From JBBQSN01 sp963825505 (lineage in GTDB: Bacteria; Actinomycetota; Actinomycetes; Actinomycetales; CAWJMD01): DNA of 64,000 nucleotides. The stretch covers positions 1 through 64,000 of the forward strand of contig CAWGTL010000001.1 of assembly GCA_963825505.1 (NCBI GenBank), given 5' to 3'. The notes beneath the pieces were generated by a model. That model was not told where the DNA came from. It searched no databases and was given only the letters and a program-made list of their open reading frames with translations. A program made the translations under genes and the position numbers. Of the stretch, positions 58,008 to 64,000 are shown piece by piece; the first letter of the stretch is position 1, and every line of letters starts with the position of its first letter.

Positions 58008-58131
58008 CGCGAGATTCGCGCCCGCGACCGGCGCAGGCCCCGGCCGGCGTCGACGTCACCCGCCGTCCACGACCGGCCCGACGGGCGGACCGCCCGACGC
58101 CGGTCGGGGCGGGCCGCTAGATTCGCGCCCG
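58008..58131. repeat. Near-identical 17-bp element repeated 107 bp apart before the SpoIIE gene
   Basis: CGC(G/T)AGATTCGCGCCCG occurs at 58008-58024 and 58115-58131, 16 of 17 bases identical. The second copy carries TAGATT, the -10 of the SpoIIE gene, and ends at the first base of its GTG. The first copy has GAGATT and no start codon after it. It may be a duplicated promoter or a regulator site. Confidence 0.7.
58118..58123 (+). promoter_or_regulatory. -10 element of the SpoIIE gene (leaderless type)
   Basis: TAGATT ends 7 nt before GTG 58131, with no Shine-Dalgarno. Confidence 0.6.
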
Positions 58132-59255
58132 TGGAGCAGTCACTGGCGACGCGGGCGCGCCCGCGCGCCCGCCGCCGTCGGCGGGTGCCGCAGGGCATCA
58201 CGATGGTCCGCCGCCAGCTGATGACGTCCCAGCCGTTCCAGCTGATCGTGCTCACCGGGCTGATCGTGCTCACCTGCTTCGCGAACCTGATCAGCCCCTC
58301 GGTGGTGCCGCTGTCGGCGCTCACCGTCGTGCTGCTGCTCGGCGGCTTCTACCTGCGCGTGCGCGCGCTGCTGCTGCTGTACCTGGTGGCCGGGTCCGCG
58401 CTGGTGTTCGTCCTGACCACCAGCGACCTGGTCGAGGCACCGATCGACTGGGGCACGATCGGGGTCATCCTCGGCACCGCGCTGCTGGTCTTCCTGTTCG
58501 CCCGCAGCCGTGAGCGGCTCGGTGTCCAGGGGATGGCGGGCGAGTCGATGCTGGTCGACCTGCGCGACCGGCTGCGCCAGCAGGGCCAGGTGCCGCGGCT
58601 GCCGCCGCAGTGGTCGGTCGAGACCACGCTGCGCTCGGCGTACGGCGACTCGTTCTCCGGCGACTTCCTGGTGTCGTCCCGCTCGTCCGACGACTCCCAG
58701 CTCGAGATGGCGATGGTCGACGTCTCCGGCAAGGGCCAGGCGGCCGGCACCCGCGCGCTGCTGCTGTCCGGGGCGTTCGGCGGGCTGCTCGGTGCGATGC
58801 CGCCGGAGGACTTCCTGCCGGCCGCCAACGCCTACCTGCTGCGGCAGCGCTGGCACGAGGGCTTCGCCACCGCGATGCACCTGTGCCTCGACCTCACCAC
58901 CGGCCGGTTCCAGATCGCCAGCGCCGGCCACCCGCCCGCCGCGCACTACCACGCCGGGTCCGGCGTCTGGGAGGTGCTGCGCGGGGTGCACGGCCCCGTG
59001 CTCGGCATCGTCGACGGCGTCCGGTTCCCGGCCCACGAGGGCCGGATCGAGCGCGGTGACGCCCTGCTCTTCTACACCGACGGCCTGGTCGAGACCCCCG
59101 GGCGCGACCTCGACCTCGGCATCGACCGGCTGATGGGCGCCGCGCAGGACCTCGTCCGCCGCGGCGGGTTCAAGGGCGGCGCCGACCGCATCGTCGACGG
59201 CACCCACACCGACGAGAGCGACGACCGCGCGCTCGTGCTGGTCTGGCGCCAGTAG
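58131..59255 (+). CDS. Membrane-bound PP2C-type serine phosphatase (SpoIIE/RsbU family)
   Basis: The 374-residue protein has a basic N-terminus, then about four hydrophobic segments between residues 35 and 127, then a SpoIIE phosphatase domain. Metal-binding positions are visible in SGDFLVSSR near residue 178, MVDVSGKGQAAGTRA near 199, ASAGHPPAAHY near 265 and ALLFYTDGLVETPG near 312. Such proteins dephosphorylate anti-anti-sigma factors, activating alternative sigma factors in stress. No partner genes (rsbS/T/W-like) are nearby. It starts with GTG directly after its -10 box. Confidence 0.93.
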   Translation: MEQSLATRARPRARRRRRVPQGITMVRRQLMTSQPFQLIVLTGLIVLTCFANLISPSVVPLSALTVVLLLGGFYLRVRALLLLYLVAGSALVFVLTTSDLVEAPIDWGTIGVILGTALLVFLFARSRERLGVQGMAGESMLVDLRDRLRQQGQVPRLPPQWSVETTLRSAYGDSFSGDFLVSSRSSDDSQLEMAMVDVSGKGQAAGTRALLLSGAFGGLLGAMPPEDFLPAANAYLLRQRWHEGFATAMHLCLDLTTGRFQIASAGHPPAAHYHAGSGVWEVLRGVHGPVLGIVDGVRFPAHEGRIERGDALLFYTDGLVETPGRDLDLGIDRLMGAAQDLVRRGGFKGGADRIVDGTHTDESDDRALVLVWRQ

Positions 59256-59267
59256 GTCCTTCCGGGC

Positions 59268-60773
59268 TCAGGGGGCGGTGACGCGGGTGCGCCCCGCGAG
59301 CCAGGCCTGCTGGTCCTCGAGCCGGCGACGGCGGCTGCCGGCGATCCGCACCCAGGTGCCGCCGTCGGCGTCGCGGTGGGCCACGACGGTCTCACCGGGG
59401 GAGGCGTAGCCGCCGGCGTCGGTGAACCGGGCCGTGGTGGCGTCGACCACCTCGAGGGTGGCGATGCCCGCGGTGGGGTCGGCCTGGTCGGGGGCGATCG
59501 CCCGCAGCCGTCCGCCGAGGTCGACCAGGTCGGTGACGCCCCACAGGCTCGCCCAGCGGCCCTCGAACACCGACAGCTCGTGCGCGGCCTGCTGCGTGCG
59601 CTCGCGGTGCGCGGCGAGGGCGGCGTCGACGATCTTCACCACGCCGGTGGCGAGCTCCTGCGCGGGCCCGTCGATCGCGTTCGTGAGCACGACGACGGTC
59701 AGGCCGTCGGACGGGTCGACCACCGTGCGGGTGATGTGGCCGGGGAAGCCACCACCGTGCCCGACCAGCGAGCGCTCGCCGACCTGCTGGCGGCCGAACC
59801 CGAGGCCGTAGTGCTCGTCGCCGCCCGGGACCGCCCACTGCGCGCGGTGCAGCCGCCGCTTCGAGGCGTCGGTGAGCAGCGTGCCCTCGCCCAGCACGTG
59901 CGCCGCGGCGTAGCGGACCAGGTCGCCCGCGGTGGACCAGAACCCCGTGGCCGAGGCGAGGGCGGCGGTGTCGACGGTGTCGATCGGCACCCGGTCGCCG
60001 AGGACGTGGCCGCTGTAACCCGTGGCGTACTCGCCGAGCCGGGTCGGGTCGAGCTCGGGGCCGGTGCGGTCCAGGCCGATCGGGGCCAGGACGGCCTCGC
60101 GCAGGTGCTCGGCGTACGGGCGGCCCGTCACCGCCTCGATCACCAGGCCGACCAGCCCGTAGCCGATGTTGGAGTACTTGAACTGCTCGTTCGCCGGCAG
60201 GACGTCCGCGGCGTCGTGCGCAGCCGCCACCAGGGCGGCACGGTCGGGGAACGGCCGGTCGAGCGTCCAGAAGTCGCTGTCGTGGGTGTCGCGGACGACG
60301 CCGCCGCCGTGCGCGAGCAGCTCGGCCACCGTCCGGTCGCCGACGGCGGCGTCCCGGACGTCGGGGACGTGCTGCGCGACCGTGTCGTCGAGCCGCAGCC
60401 GACCCTGCTCCACCAGCTGCATCACCGCGGTGGCGGTGAACGTCTTGGAGTGCGACGCGATGCGGAACAGGTGATCGGTGCGCAGCGGCTCGCCCTCGTC
60501 GTCCGGGCCGTCGGTGCCGGGCAGCCGGGCCGACCCGTGCGCGGTCTCGACCAGCACCTCGCCCGCCACCGCCACCGCGAGCTGGACACCCGGCACCCGC
60601 AGCGTCCGGCGGCGCAGCGCCACCCAGGTGTCGGCGTACCGGGCGGCCTGCCGGACGACCTCCACCTCGGCGGCGTCGAGGCGACCGGCGCGGTCGTCCG
60701 CGGTCGGGTCGGCGGTCACCGGCACGGCGTCGGGGCGGCTGCGGTCGGACGGTTCGGGGGTCTGCTCGGCCAT
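59268..60773 (-). CDS. Serine hydrolase, beta-lactamase/penicillin-binding-protein family
   Basis: The 501-residue class C beta-lactamase-like protein has the catalytic SHSK (S-x-x-K) in FRIASHSKTFTATAVMQLVE, YSNIGYGLVGLVIEAVTG (Y-x-N) and a GHGGGFPG triad position. A C-terminal beta-barrel of about 130 residues follows. There is no signal peptide, which is unusual for an enzyme that would act on peptidoglycan, so a cytosolic esterase/peptidase role is likely. ATG start, TAGGGT eight bases upstream. It is convergent with the SpoIIE gene and divergent from the CAP gene. Confidence 0.9.
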   Translation of the reverse strand: MAEQTPEPSDRSRPDAVPVTADPTADDRAGRLDAAEVEVVRQAARYADTWVALRRRTLRVPGVQLAVAVAGEVLVETAHGSARLPGTDGPDDEGEPLRTDHLFRIASHSKTFTATAVMQLVEQGRLRLDDTVAQHVPDVRDAAVGDRTVAELLAHGGGVVRDTHDSDFWTLDRPFPDRAALVAAAHDAADVLPANEQFKYSNIGYGLVGLVIEAVTGRPYAEHLREAVLAPIGLDRTGPELDPTRLGEYATGYSGHVLGDRVPIDTVDTAALASATGFWSTAGDLVRYAAAHVLGEGTLLTDASKRRLHRAQWAVPGGDEHYGLGFGRQQVGERSLVGHGGGFPGHITRTVVDPSDGLTVVVLTNAIDGPAQELATGVVKIVDAALAAHRERTQQAAHELSVFEGRWASLWGVTDLVDLGGRLRAIAPDQADPTAGIATLEVVDATTARFTDAGGYASPGETVVAHRDADGGTWVRIAGSRRRRLEDQQAWLAGRTRVTAP

Positions 60774-60781
60774 GGTGGCGG

Positions 60782-60787
60782 ACCCTA
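60782..60787 (-). promoter_or_regulatory. -10 element for the serine hydrolase (near-leaderless)
   Basis: Minus-strand TAGGGT ends 8 nt before the ATG, the same hexamer and spacing as before the S9 peptidase. Confidence 0.45.
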
Positions 60788-60835
60788 GCCCGGACGCCCG
60801 GCCCGCTCGCGTCGTCCCCGACCCCCGCAGTCCGT

Positions 60836-60841
60836 TAGGCT
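60836..60841 (+). promoter_or_regulatory. -10 element of a probable leaderless promoter (CAP gene)
   Basis: TAGGCT ends 6 nt before GTG 60848; no separate Shine-Dalgarno at proper spacing. Confidence 0.55.
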
Positions 60842-60847
60842 GAAAGG

Positions 60848-61603
60848 GTGAGTACTCCTGGCACCCGACGCCCGACCGGCCGAGCGCTGGTCTCCGGCCT
60901 GGCCGGTGCCGTCGCCGCCGTGGGTGTCGTCGTGCTCGGTGGCCAGCTCCTGGGCGGACCCCCCGAGGCCGCCACCGCGTCGCGGTCGATCGTCGCCATC
61001 GAGGCCGCCGGCACCGCTGCCGAGCGGGAGCCGGTCAGCGCCGCGGCCGCCGACGCGGCCGACGTCGCGGTCCAGGCCCCGCTGCTCACGCTCGTCACCC
61101 CGCCGCCCCCGCCGCCTCCCGCGGCCGACCGCACGCAGGACCGCGCGTCCCGGTCGGACCCGCGTCCCGGCTCGGGCTCCGGGTCCGGGTCCGGCACCCG
61201 CCCGCCGAGCTCCGGCGGCGGCGGCTCGACCGCCTCCCAGGTGATCTCGCTGGTCAACGCCGCCCGGGCCGACGCGGGCTGCGGACCCGTCTCGGCGAAC
61301 GGCGCGCTCGCCTCCGCCGCCCAGGCGCACAGCGCCGACATGGCCGCCAACGACTACTTCTCGCACACCAGCCAGGACGGCCGCTCGTTCGCCGACCGGA
61401 TCCGTGCCGCCGGCTACAGCGGGGGCGCGATGGCGGAGAACATCGCCGCCGGCCAGTCGAGCGCGTCGTCGGTGATGGCCGGCTGGATGGACAGCCCCGG
61501 CCACCGCGCCAACATCCTCAACTGCACCTACCGGCACATCGGCGTCGGCGTCGCCACGGGCGGCTCCTACGGCACCTACTGGACGCAGGACTTCGGCGGC
61601 TGA
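60848..61603 (+). CDS. Secreted CAP/SCP-domain protein
   Basis: The 251-residue protein has an N-terminal membrane/signal segment at about 16-35, a low-complexity linker with a polyproline run and a GSGSGSG stretch, and a C-terminal CAP domain: VISLVNAARADAGCGPVSAN, AAQAHSADMAANDYFSHTSQ, MAENIAAG and MDSPGHRANILNC. The His and Glu positions of the CAP cavity are conserved (HSADM, AENI, GHR). Two cysteines could form a disulfide. Bacterial CAP proteins are extracellular; the activity is unclear. Confidence 0.9.
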   Translation: MSTPGTRRPTGRALVSGLAGAVAAVGVVVLGGQLLGGPPEAATASRSIVAIEAAGTAAEREPVSAAAADAADVAVQAPLLTLVTPPPPPPPAADRTQDRASRSDPRPGSGSGSGSGTRPPSSGGGGSTASQVISLVNAARADAGCGPVSANGALASAAQAHSADMAANDYFSHTSQDGRSFADRIRAAGYSGGAMAENIAAGQSSASSVMAGWMDSPGHRANILNCTYRHIGVGVATGGSYGTYWTQDFGG

Positions 61604-61623
61604 CCTCTCGTCCCCGTCCGTTC

Positions 61624-61659
61624 GCCCAGTGAACGTGGTGACCGCCTCGTTCACTGGGC
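61624..61659. terminator. Inverted repeat, probable terminator of the CAP gene
   Basis: GCCCAGTGAACG and CGTTCACTGGGC form a perfect 12-bp stem with a 12-nt loop, 20 bp after the CAP stop. A second small palindrome CCTCGCGAGG (61667-61676) follows. Its AT content is higher than that of other hairpins here, so a regulator-binding site is an alternative. Confidence 0.55.
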
Positions 61660-61733
61660 TTGCGAGCCTCGCGAGGTAGCAGCTCGCCCCGCCAGGACGG
61701 CGACCCGGGAACCGAGCCGCCCACCCAGCCCAC

Positions 61734-61739
61734 GAGGAT
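61734..61739 (+). promoter_or_regulatory. -10 element of a probable leaderless promoter (GNAT gene)
   Basis: GAGGAT ends 6 nt before GTG 61746; there is no properly spaced Shine-Dalgarno. Confidence 0.35.
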
Positions 61740-61745
61740 GGCGGC

Positions 61746-62252
61746 GTGACGACTGCCGACGACCTGGTCCTGCGCGAAGCGACCGACGACGACCAGCCGG
61801 CGATCTGGGCGCTGCTCGAACCGGTGATGCGGGCGGGGGAGACCTACTGCTGGCCGCGTGACGTCACGGCCGAGGCCGGGCTCGCCCGCTGGATCGAGCC
61901 GCCGCCGGCGCGCACCTACGTCGCGGCCCTGCCGGACGGCACCGTCGTCGGCACCGCCCAGCTGCACCCCAACCAGACCGGCGCCGGGTCGCACGTCGCC
62001 AACGCCGGGTTCGTCACCTCCGCGGCCTCGGGCGTGCGCGGGGTCGGGCGCCGCCTCGCCCGGCACGTGGTCGACGAGGCGAGGCGGCAGGGCTACCGCG
62101 CGATGCAGTTCAACGCCGTCGTCGAGACGAACACCCGCGCGGTCGAGCTGTGGCGCTCCCTCGGCTTCGAGGTCGTCGGCACCGTCCCCGAGGCGTTCGA
62201 CCACCCGGTGCACGGACTGATCGGCCTGCACGTCATGCACCGCGCGCTCTGA
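61746..62252 (+). CDS. GNAT family N-acetyltransferase
   Basis: The 168-residue protein shows the GNAT core: VVGTAQLHPNQTGAGSHVAN, AGFVTSAASGVRGVGRRLAR (acetyl-CoA loop R-G-V-G-R-R), YRAMQFNAVVETNTRAVELW and LGFEVVGTVPEAF. The layout is that of phosphinothricin/amino-acid N-acetyltransferases, but the substrate cannot be read. GTG start directly behind a leaderless-type -10. Confidence 0.88.
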   Translation: MTTADDLVLREATDDDQPAIWALLEPVMRAGETYCWPRDVTAEAGLARWIEPPPARTYVAALPDGTVVGTAQLHPNQTGAGSHVANAGFVTSAASGVRGVGRRLARHVVDEARRQGYRAMQFNAVVETNTRAVELWRSLGFEVVGTVPEAFDHPVHGLIGLHVMHRAL

Positions 62253-62358
62253 CAGGGGAGCCGAGCGGCGACCTGGGCTCCGGAACGTGCTGGCGCCCGC
62301 CGGCGCACTGGGTCTTCACTGGTGTCGCGGGGACCTCTGGCGGACAGGAGAGCCGGCG

Positions 62359-62853
62359 ATGCCGAGATTCACCGGGGTGGACCACGTGGCGTTCAGCGTG
62401 ACGGACGTGGAGGCGAGCGAACGGTTCTGGACCGAGGTGATGGGCCTGCTGACCGTCATCGACATCGGGCACGGGCGGGTCTGCATGGACACCCGCACCG
62501 GGTTCACGGTGGCGGTGCTGCAGCACCCCGACGGCGCGGGCGGACCGTTCAGCGAGCTGACGACCGGCCTCGACCACATCGGCTTCGAGGTGGGCAGCCG
62601 CGAGGAGCTGGTCGAGTGGCAGGAGCGGCTCGACGCGGCCGGGGTCGAGTACACCCCCATCCGCGAGATGCCCCTCGCGTACCACCTGAACTTCCGGGGA
62701 CCGGACGGCCTCGCGCTGGAGCTGTCGGCCTCGACCGAGGTCTACGCCGCCGCGCTCGCCGACCTGCGGTCGCGGGAGGTGGGGGACGCCGAGGTGCTCG
62801 CCATCGCCGAGCAGATGCTGGGCGCCGAGGTGGTGCCTCGAGCCCGTTCGTGA
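62359..62853 (+). CDS. Glyoxalase/bleomycin resistance (VOC) family protein
   Basis: The 164-residue vicinal-oxygen-chelate protein begins PRFTGVDHVAFSVTDVEASE with the first metal-ligand His, has GLDHIGFEVGSREELVEW with the second and HLNFRGPDGLALELSAS with the third-ligand Glu. These proteins bind a divalent metal and act as lyases, dioxygenases or resistance factors. The start is ATG 62359, eight bases after AGGAG; the 106-bp gap upstream holds no other feature. Confidence 0.9.
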   Translation: MPRFTGVDHVAFSVTDVEASERFWTEVMGLLTVIDIGHGRVCMDTRTGFTVAVLQHPDGAGGPFSELTTGLDHIGFEVGSREELVEWQERLDAAGVEYTPIREMPLAYHLNFRGPDGLALELSASTEVYAAALADLRSREVGDAEVLAIAEQMLGAEVVPRARS

Positions 62854-62859
62854 CCGCCG

Positions 62860-62934
<75 letters not shown>

Positions 62935-62977
62935 GACGCCTGCCGGAGCAGGCGCGCGTGCCCAAGGGTAGTGGGGC

Positions 62978-64000
62978 TCAGCCGGTGCGGACGACCCGGT
63001 AACCGTCATCCGCCAGCCAGACCACCCAGGGCCCCGCGGCCCAGACCTCGCCGTCCACCGCGGCGGTGCGGCCGGTGGCCACCTCGAGCAGCAGGCCCTG
63101 CGAGGTCGACGGGTCGCCGTCCACGGGTGCGGTCGACCACGCGACGAAGCGGTCTCCGACCGTCACGCGGACGACCGAGCCGTTGCTTCCCGAGACCACG
63201 GGCAGGTCGGCGGCCGCGACCGCACCCCGGCCCGACTCCGCGTCCATCACGACGAGGTGGCCGTCGACCGTCCAGGCGACGACCGACCCGGCGGCGCCGA
63301 CGTCGACGGGCTCCTTCTCGCCGATGGCACCTGGGAGGTCGTTCTCCGAGAGGCCCTCCGGGAGCGCGTAGTCGGTGCGTTCGCCGGTGGTGGCGTCGAC
63401 GCGCACGAGCCACGGCTGGCCAGGCGTCGAGAGGTAGACGTCGGGCCACGACACCGCACGGACGAGGCCGGAGACCTCCAGCTGCCGCGGCTCGCCGGCG
63501 CAGCCCTCGGCCGTCCAGACCCGGTACGGCTCGTCGCCGTCGGGGTAGGTCGACCACACGACGTGGCCGTCGTCGATCCGCACCGACGACTCGGCCACGC
63601 TCGCGTCGCTGAGCTGGGTCCGGGTCCCGCCGACCCGCGGGGTGCAGAACAGGTCGAACTTGTGCTGCGGGTCCTCGTGCTCCAGCGTCAGGCGGGTCTG
63701 TCCGTCGCCACCGACCATCGGAGCGACGTCCCCGACGTCGTAGGACTCGATGCGACCGGTCTGCACGTCAGCCGTCTGCGCGTCGCCCCAGGTGTCGAAC
63801 CAGGTGCGGTCGTAGTGCTGCTCGGCGCCGAACAGGGTGCCGTCGGGCGCCAGGGCGTAGGCGCGGAAGTCGTACCAGCCGCGCTCGCGGGGGACCACCT
63901 CCGCGGTGGTGCTGCCGAGCAGCACGGCGAGCTCGGTCCGCAGCGTCGAGTCCTGCAGGGGCACCGGGGCGGGCAGGTCCACCGGACCCTCCCGGCTCCC
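62978..64000 (-). CDS. Beta-propeller-like protein of unknown function (5' end outside window)
   Basis: At least 340 residues remain, with the open frame running past the window edge. The sequence is a series of beta strands with repeated Trp and Asp motifs (VVWSTYPDGDEPYRVWTAEG, VVAWTVDGHLVVMDAESG, RFVAWSTAPVDGD and WVVWLADDGYRVV), typical of a seven-bladed propeller such as TolB-like or WD/NHL-like proteins. The N-terminal signal or anchor, if any, lies outside. The internal GTG at 63982 could act as a start, but the frame before it stays open. Confidence 0.75.
   Translation of the reverse strand, partial: GSREGPVDLPAPVPLQDSTLRTELAVLLGSTTAEVVPRERGWYDFRAYALAPDGTLFGAEQHYDRTWFDTWGDAQTADVQTGRIESYDVGDVAPMVGGDGQTRLTLEHEDPQHKFDLFCTPRVGGTRTQLSDASVAESSVRIDDGHVVWSTYPDGDEPYRVWTAEGCAGEPRQLEVSGLVRAVSWPDVYLSTPGQPWLVRVDATTGERTDYALPEGLSENDLPGAIGEKEPVDVGAAGSVVAWTVDGHLVVMDAESGRGAVAAADLPVVSGSNGSVVRVTVGDRFVAWSTAPVDGDPSTSQGLLLEVATGRTAAVDGEVWAAGPWVVWLADDGYRVVRTG

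Noticed and set aside
61667..61676. CCTCGCGAGG near the CAP gene as an attachment site
   Set aside because: There is no integrase or mobile gene nearby and no second copy flanking a segment.

Overview
The window is about 64 kb of very GC-rich, gene-dense bacterial chromosome (GTG and TTG starts are common, GTGA/ATGA stop-start overlaps abound, and no gene-free stretch exceeds about 250 bp). It looks like a high-GC actinobacterium, most likely a Nocardioides-type member of the Propionibacteriales. This rests on the gene content: a paaABCDE operon with a TetR regulator, a DUF222/HNH protein, Excalibur-domain secreted proteins, an Eis-type acetyltransferase, an Rv2466c-like thioredoxin-fold protein, a class II truncated globin, EttA, and sugar ABC permeases without their own ATPase. 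There is no phage, insertion sequence, CRISPR array or rRNA. The only RNA genes I see are tRNA-Arg(TCG) and tRNA-Gly(TCC), both on the minus strand near the two ends.

Layout. 0-2.6 kb: tRNA-Arg, two small DUF202 membrane proteins, a short acetyltransferase-like ORF and paaK (minus), most of them broken by single-base indels. 2.6-8.1 kb: a DUF2891 protein, a TetR regulator and paaABCDE, preceded by a sigma70-like promoter with a TetR-type palindrome over the start point. 8.2-11.6 kb: a DUF222/HNH protein facing a P-loop kinase and a TerD-vWA fusion. 11.6-18.5 kb: agmatinase family protein, a translationally coupled pair of membrane-anchored GTPases, SSB and EttA. 18.5-24.2 kb: a divergent lipid/acyl-CoA degradation locus (tesB and tetR on minus; acyl-CoA dehydrogenase, SDR, quinone oxidoreductase, SDR on plus). 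24.2-29.5 kb: two Excalibur proteins and the helicase HrpA. 29.5-34.1 kb: an acyl-CoA dehydrogenase/aminoglycoside-phosphotransferase-like pair (split ACAD10/11 architecture) divergent from manA, a thioesterase and an unknown gene. 34.2-44 kb: a LacI-controlled alpha-glucoside/sucrose-type locus (alpha-glucosidase, lacI, solute-binding protein, two permeases, a beta-propeller glycosidase, amylosucrase) with a class II globin inside. 44-55 kb: cardiolipin synthase, MscS channel, S9 peptidase, malQ, small secreted and membrane proteins, GNAT and pepN. 55-64 kb: a split nitroreductase-like gene, rpiB, eis-like, SpoIIE phosphatase, serine hydrolase, CAP protein, GNAT, VOC protein, tRNA-Gly, and a secreted-type propeller protein cut by the window edge.

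Regulation visible in sequence. Many genes carry a TANNNT-like -10 hexamer ending 6-8 nt before the first codon with no Shine-Dalgarno, the signature of leaderless mRNA. Operon-internal genes instead overlap their neighbours or have GGAGG motifs. Three repressor-type operators stand out: GAACGATCGTTC before paaA, ACTAAGC-N4-GCTTAGT between tetR and the acyl-CoA dehydrogenase, and AATCGATT palindromes before both the alpha-glucosidase and lacI. Frame breaks concentrate at 0.2-2.6 kb and 8.2-11.1 kb, with one more at 55.7 kb and a possible one at 18.6 kb. They are all one-base indels, mostly in G/C runs, so sequence error is as likely as true gene decay.
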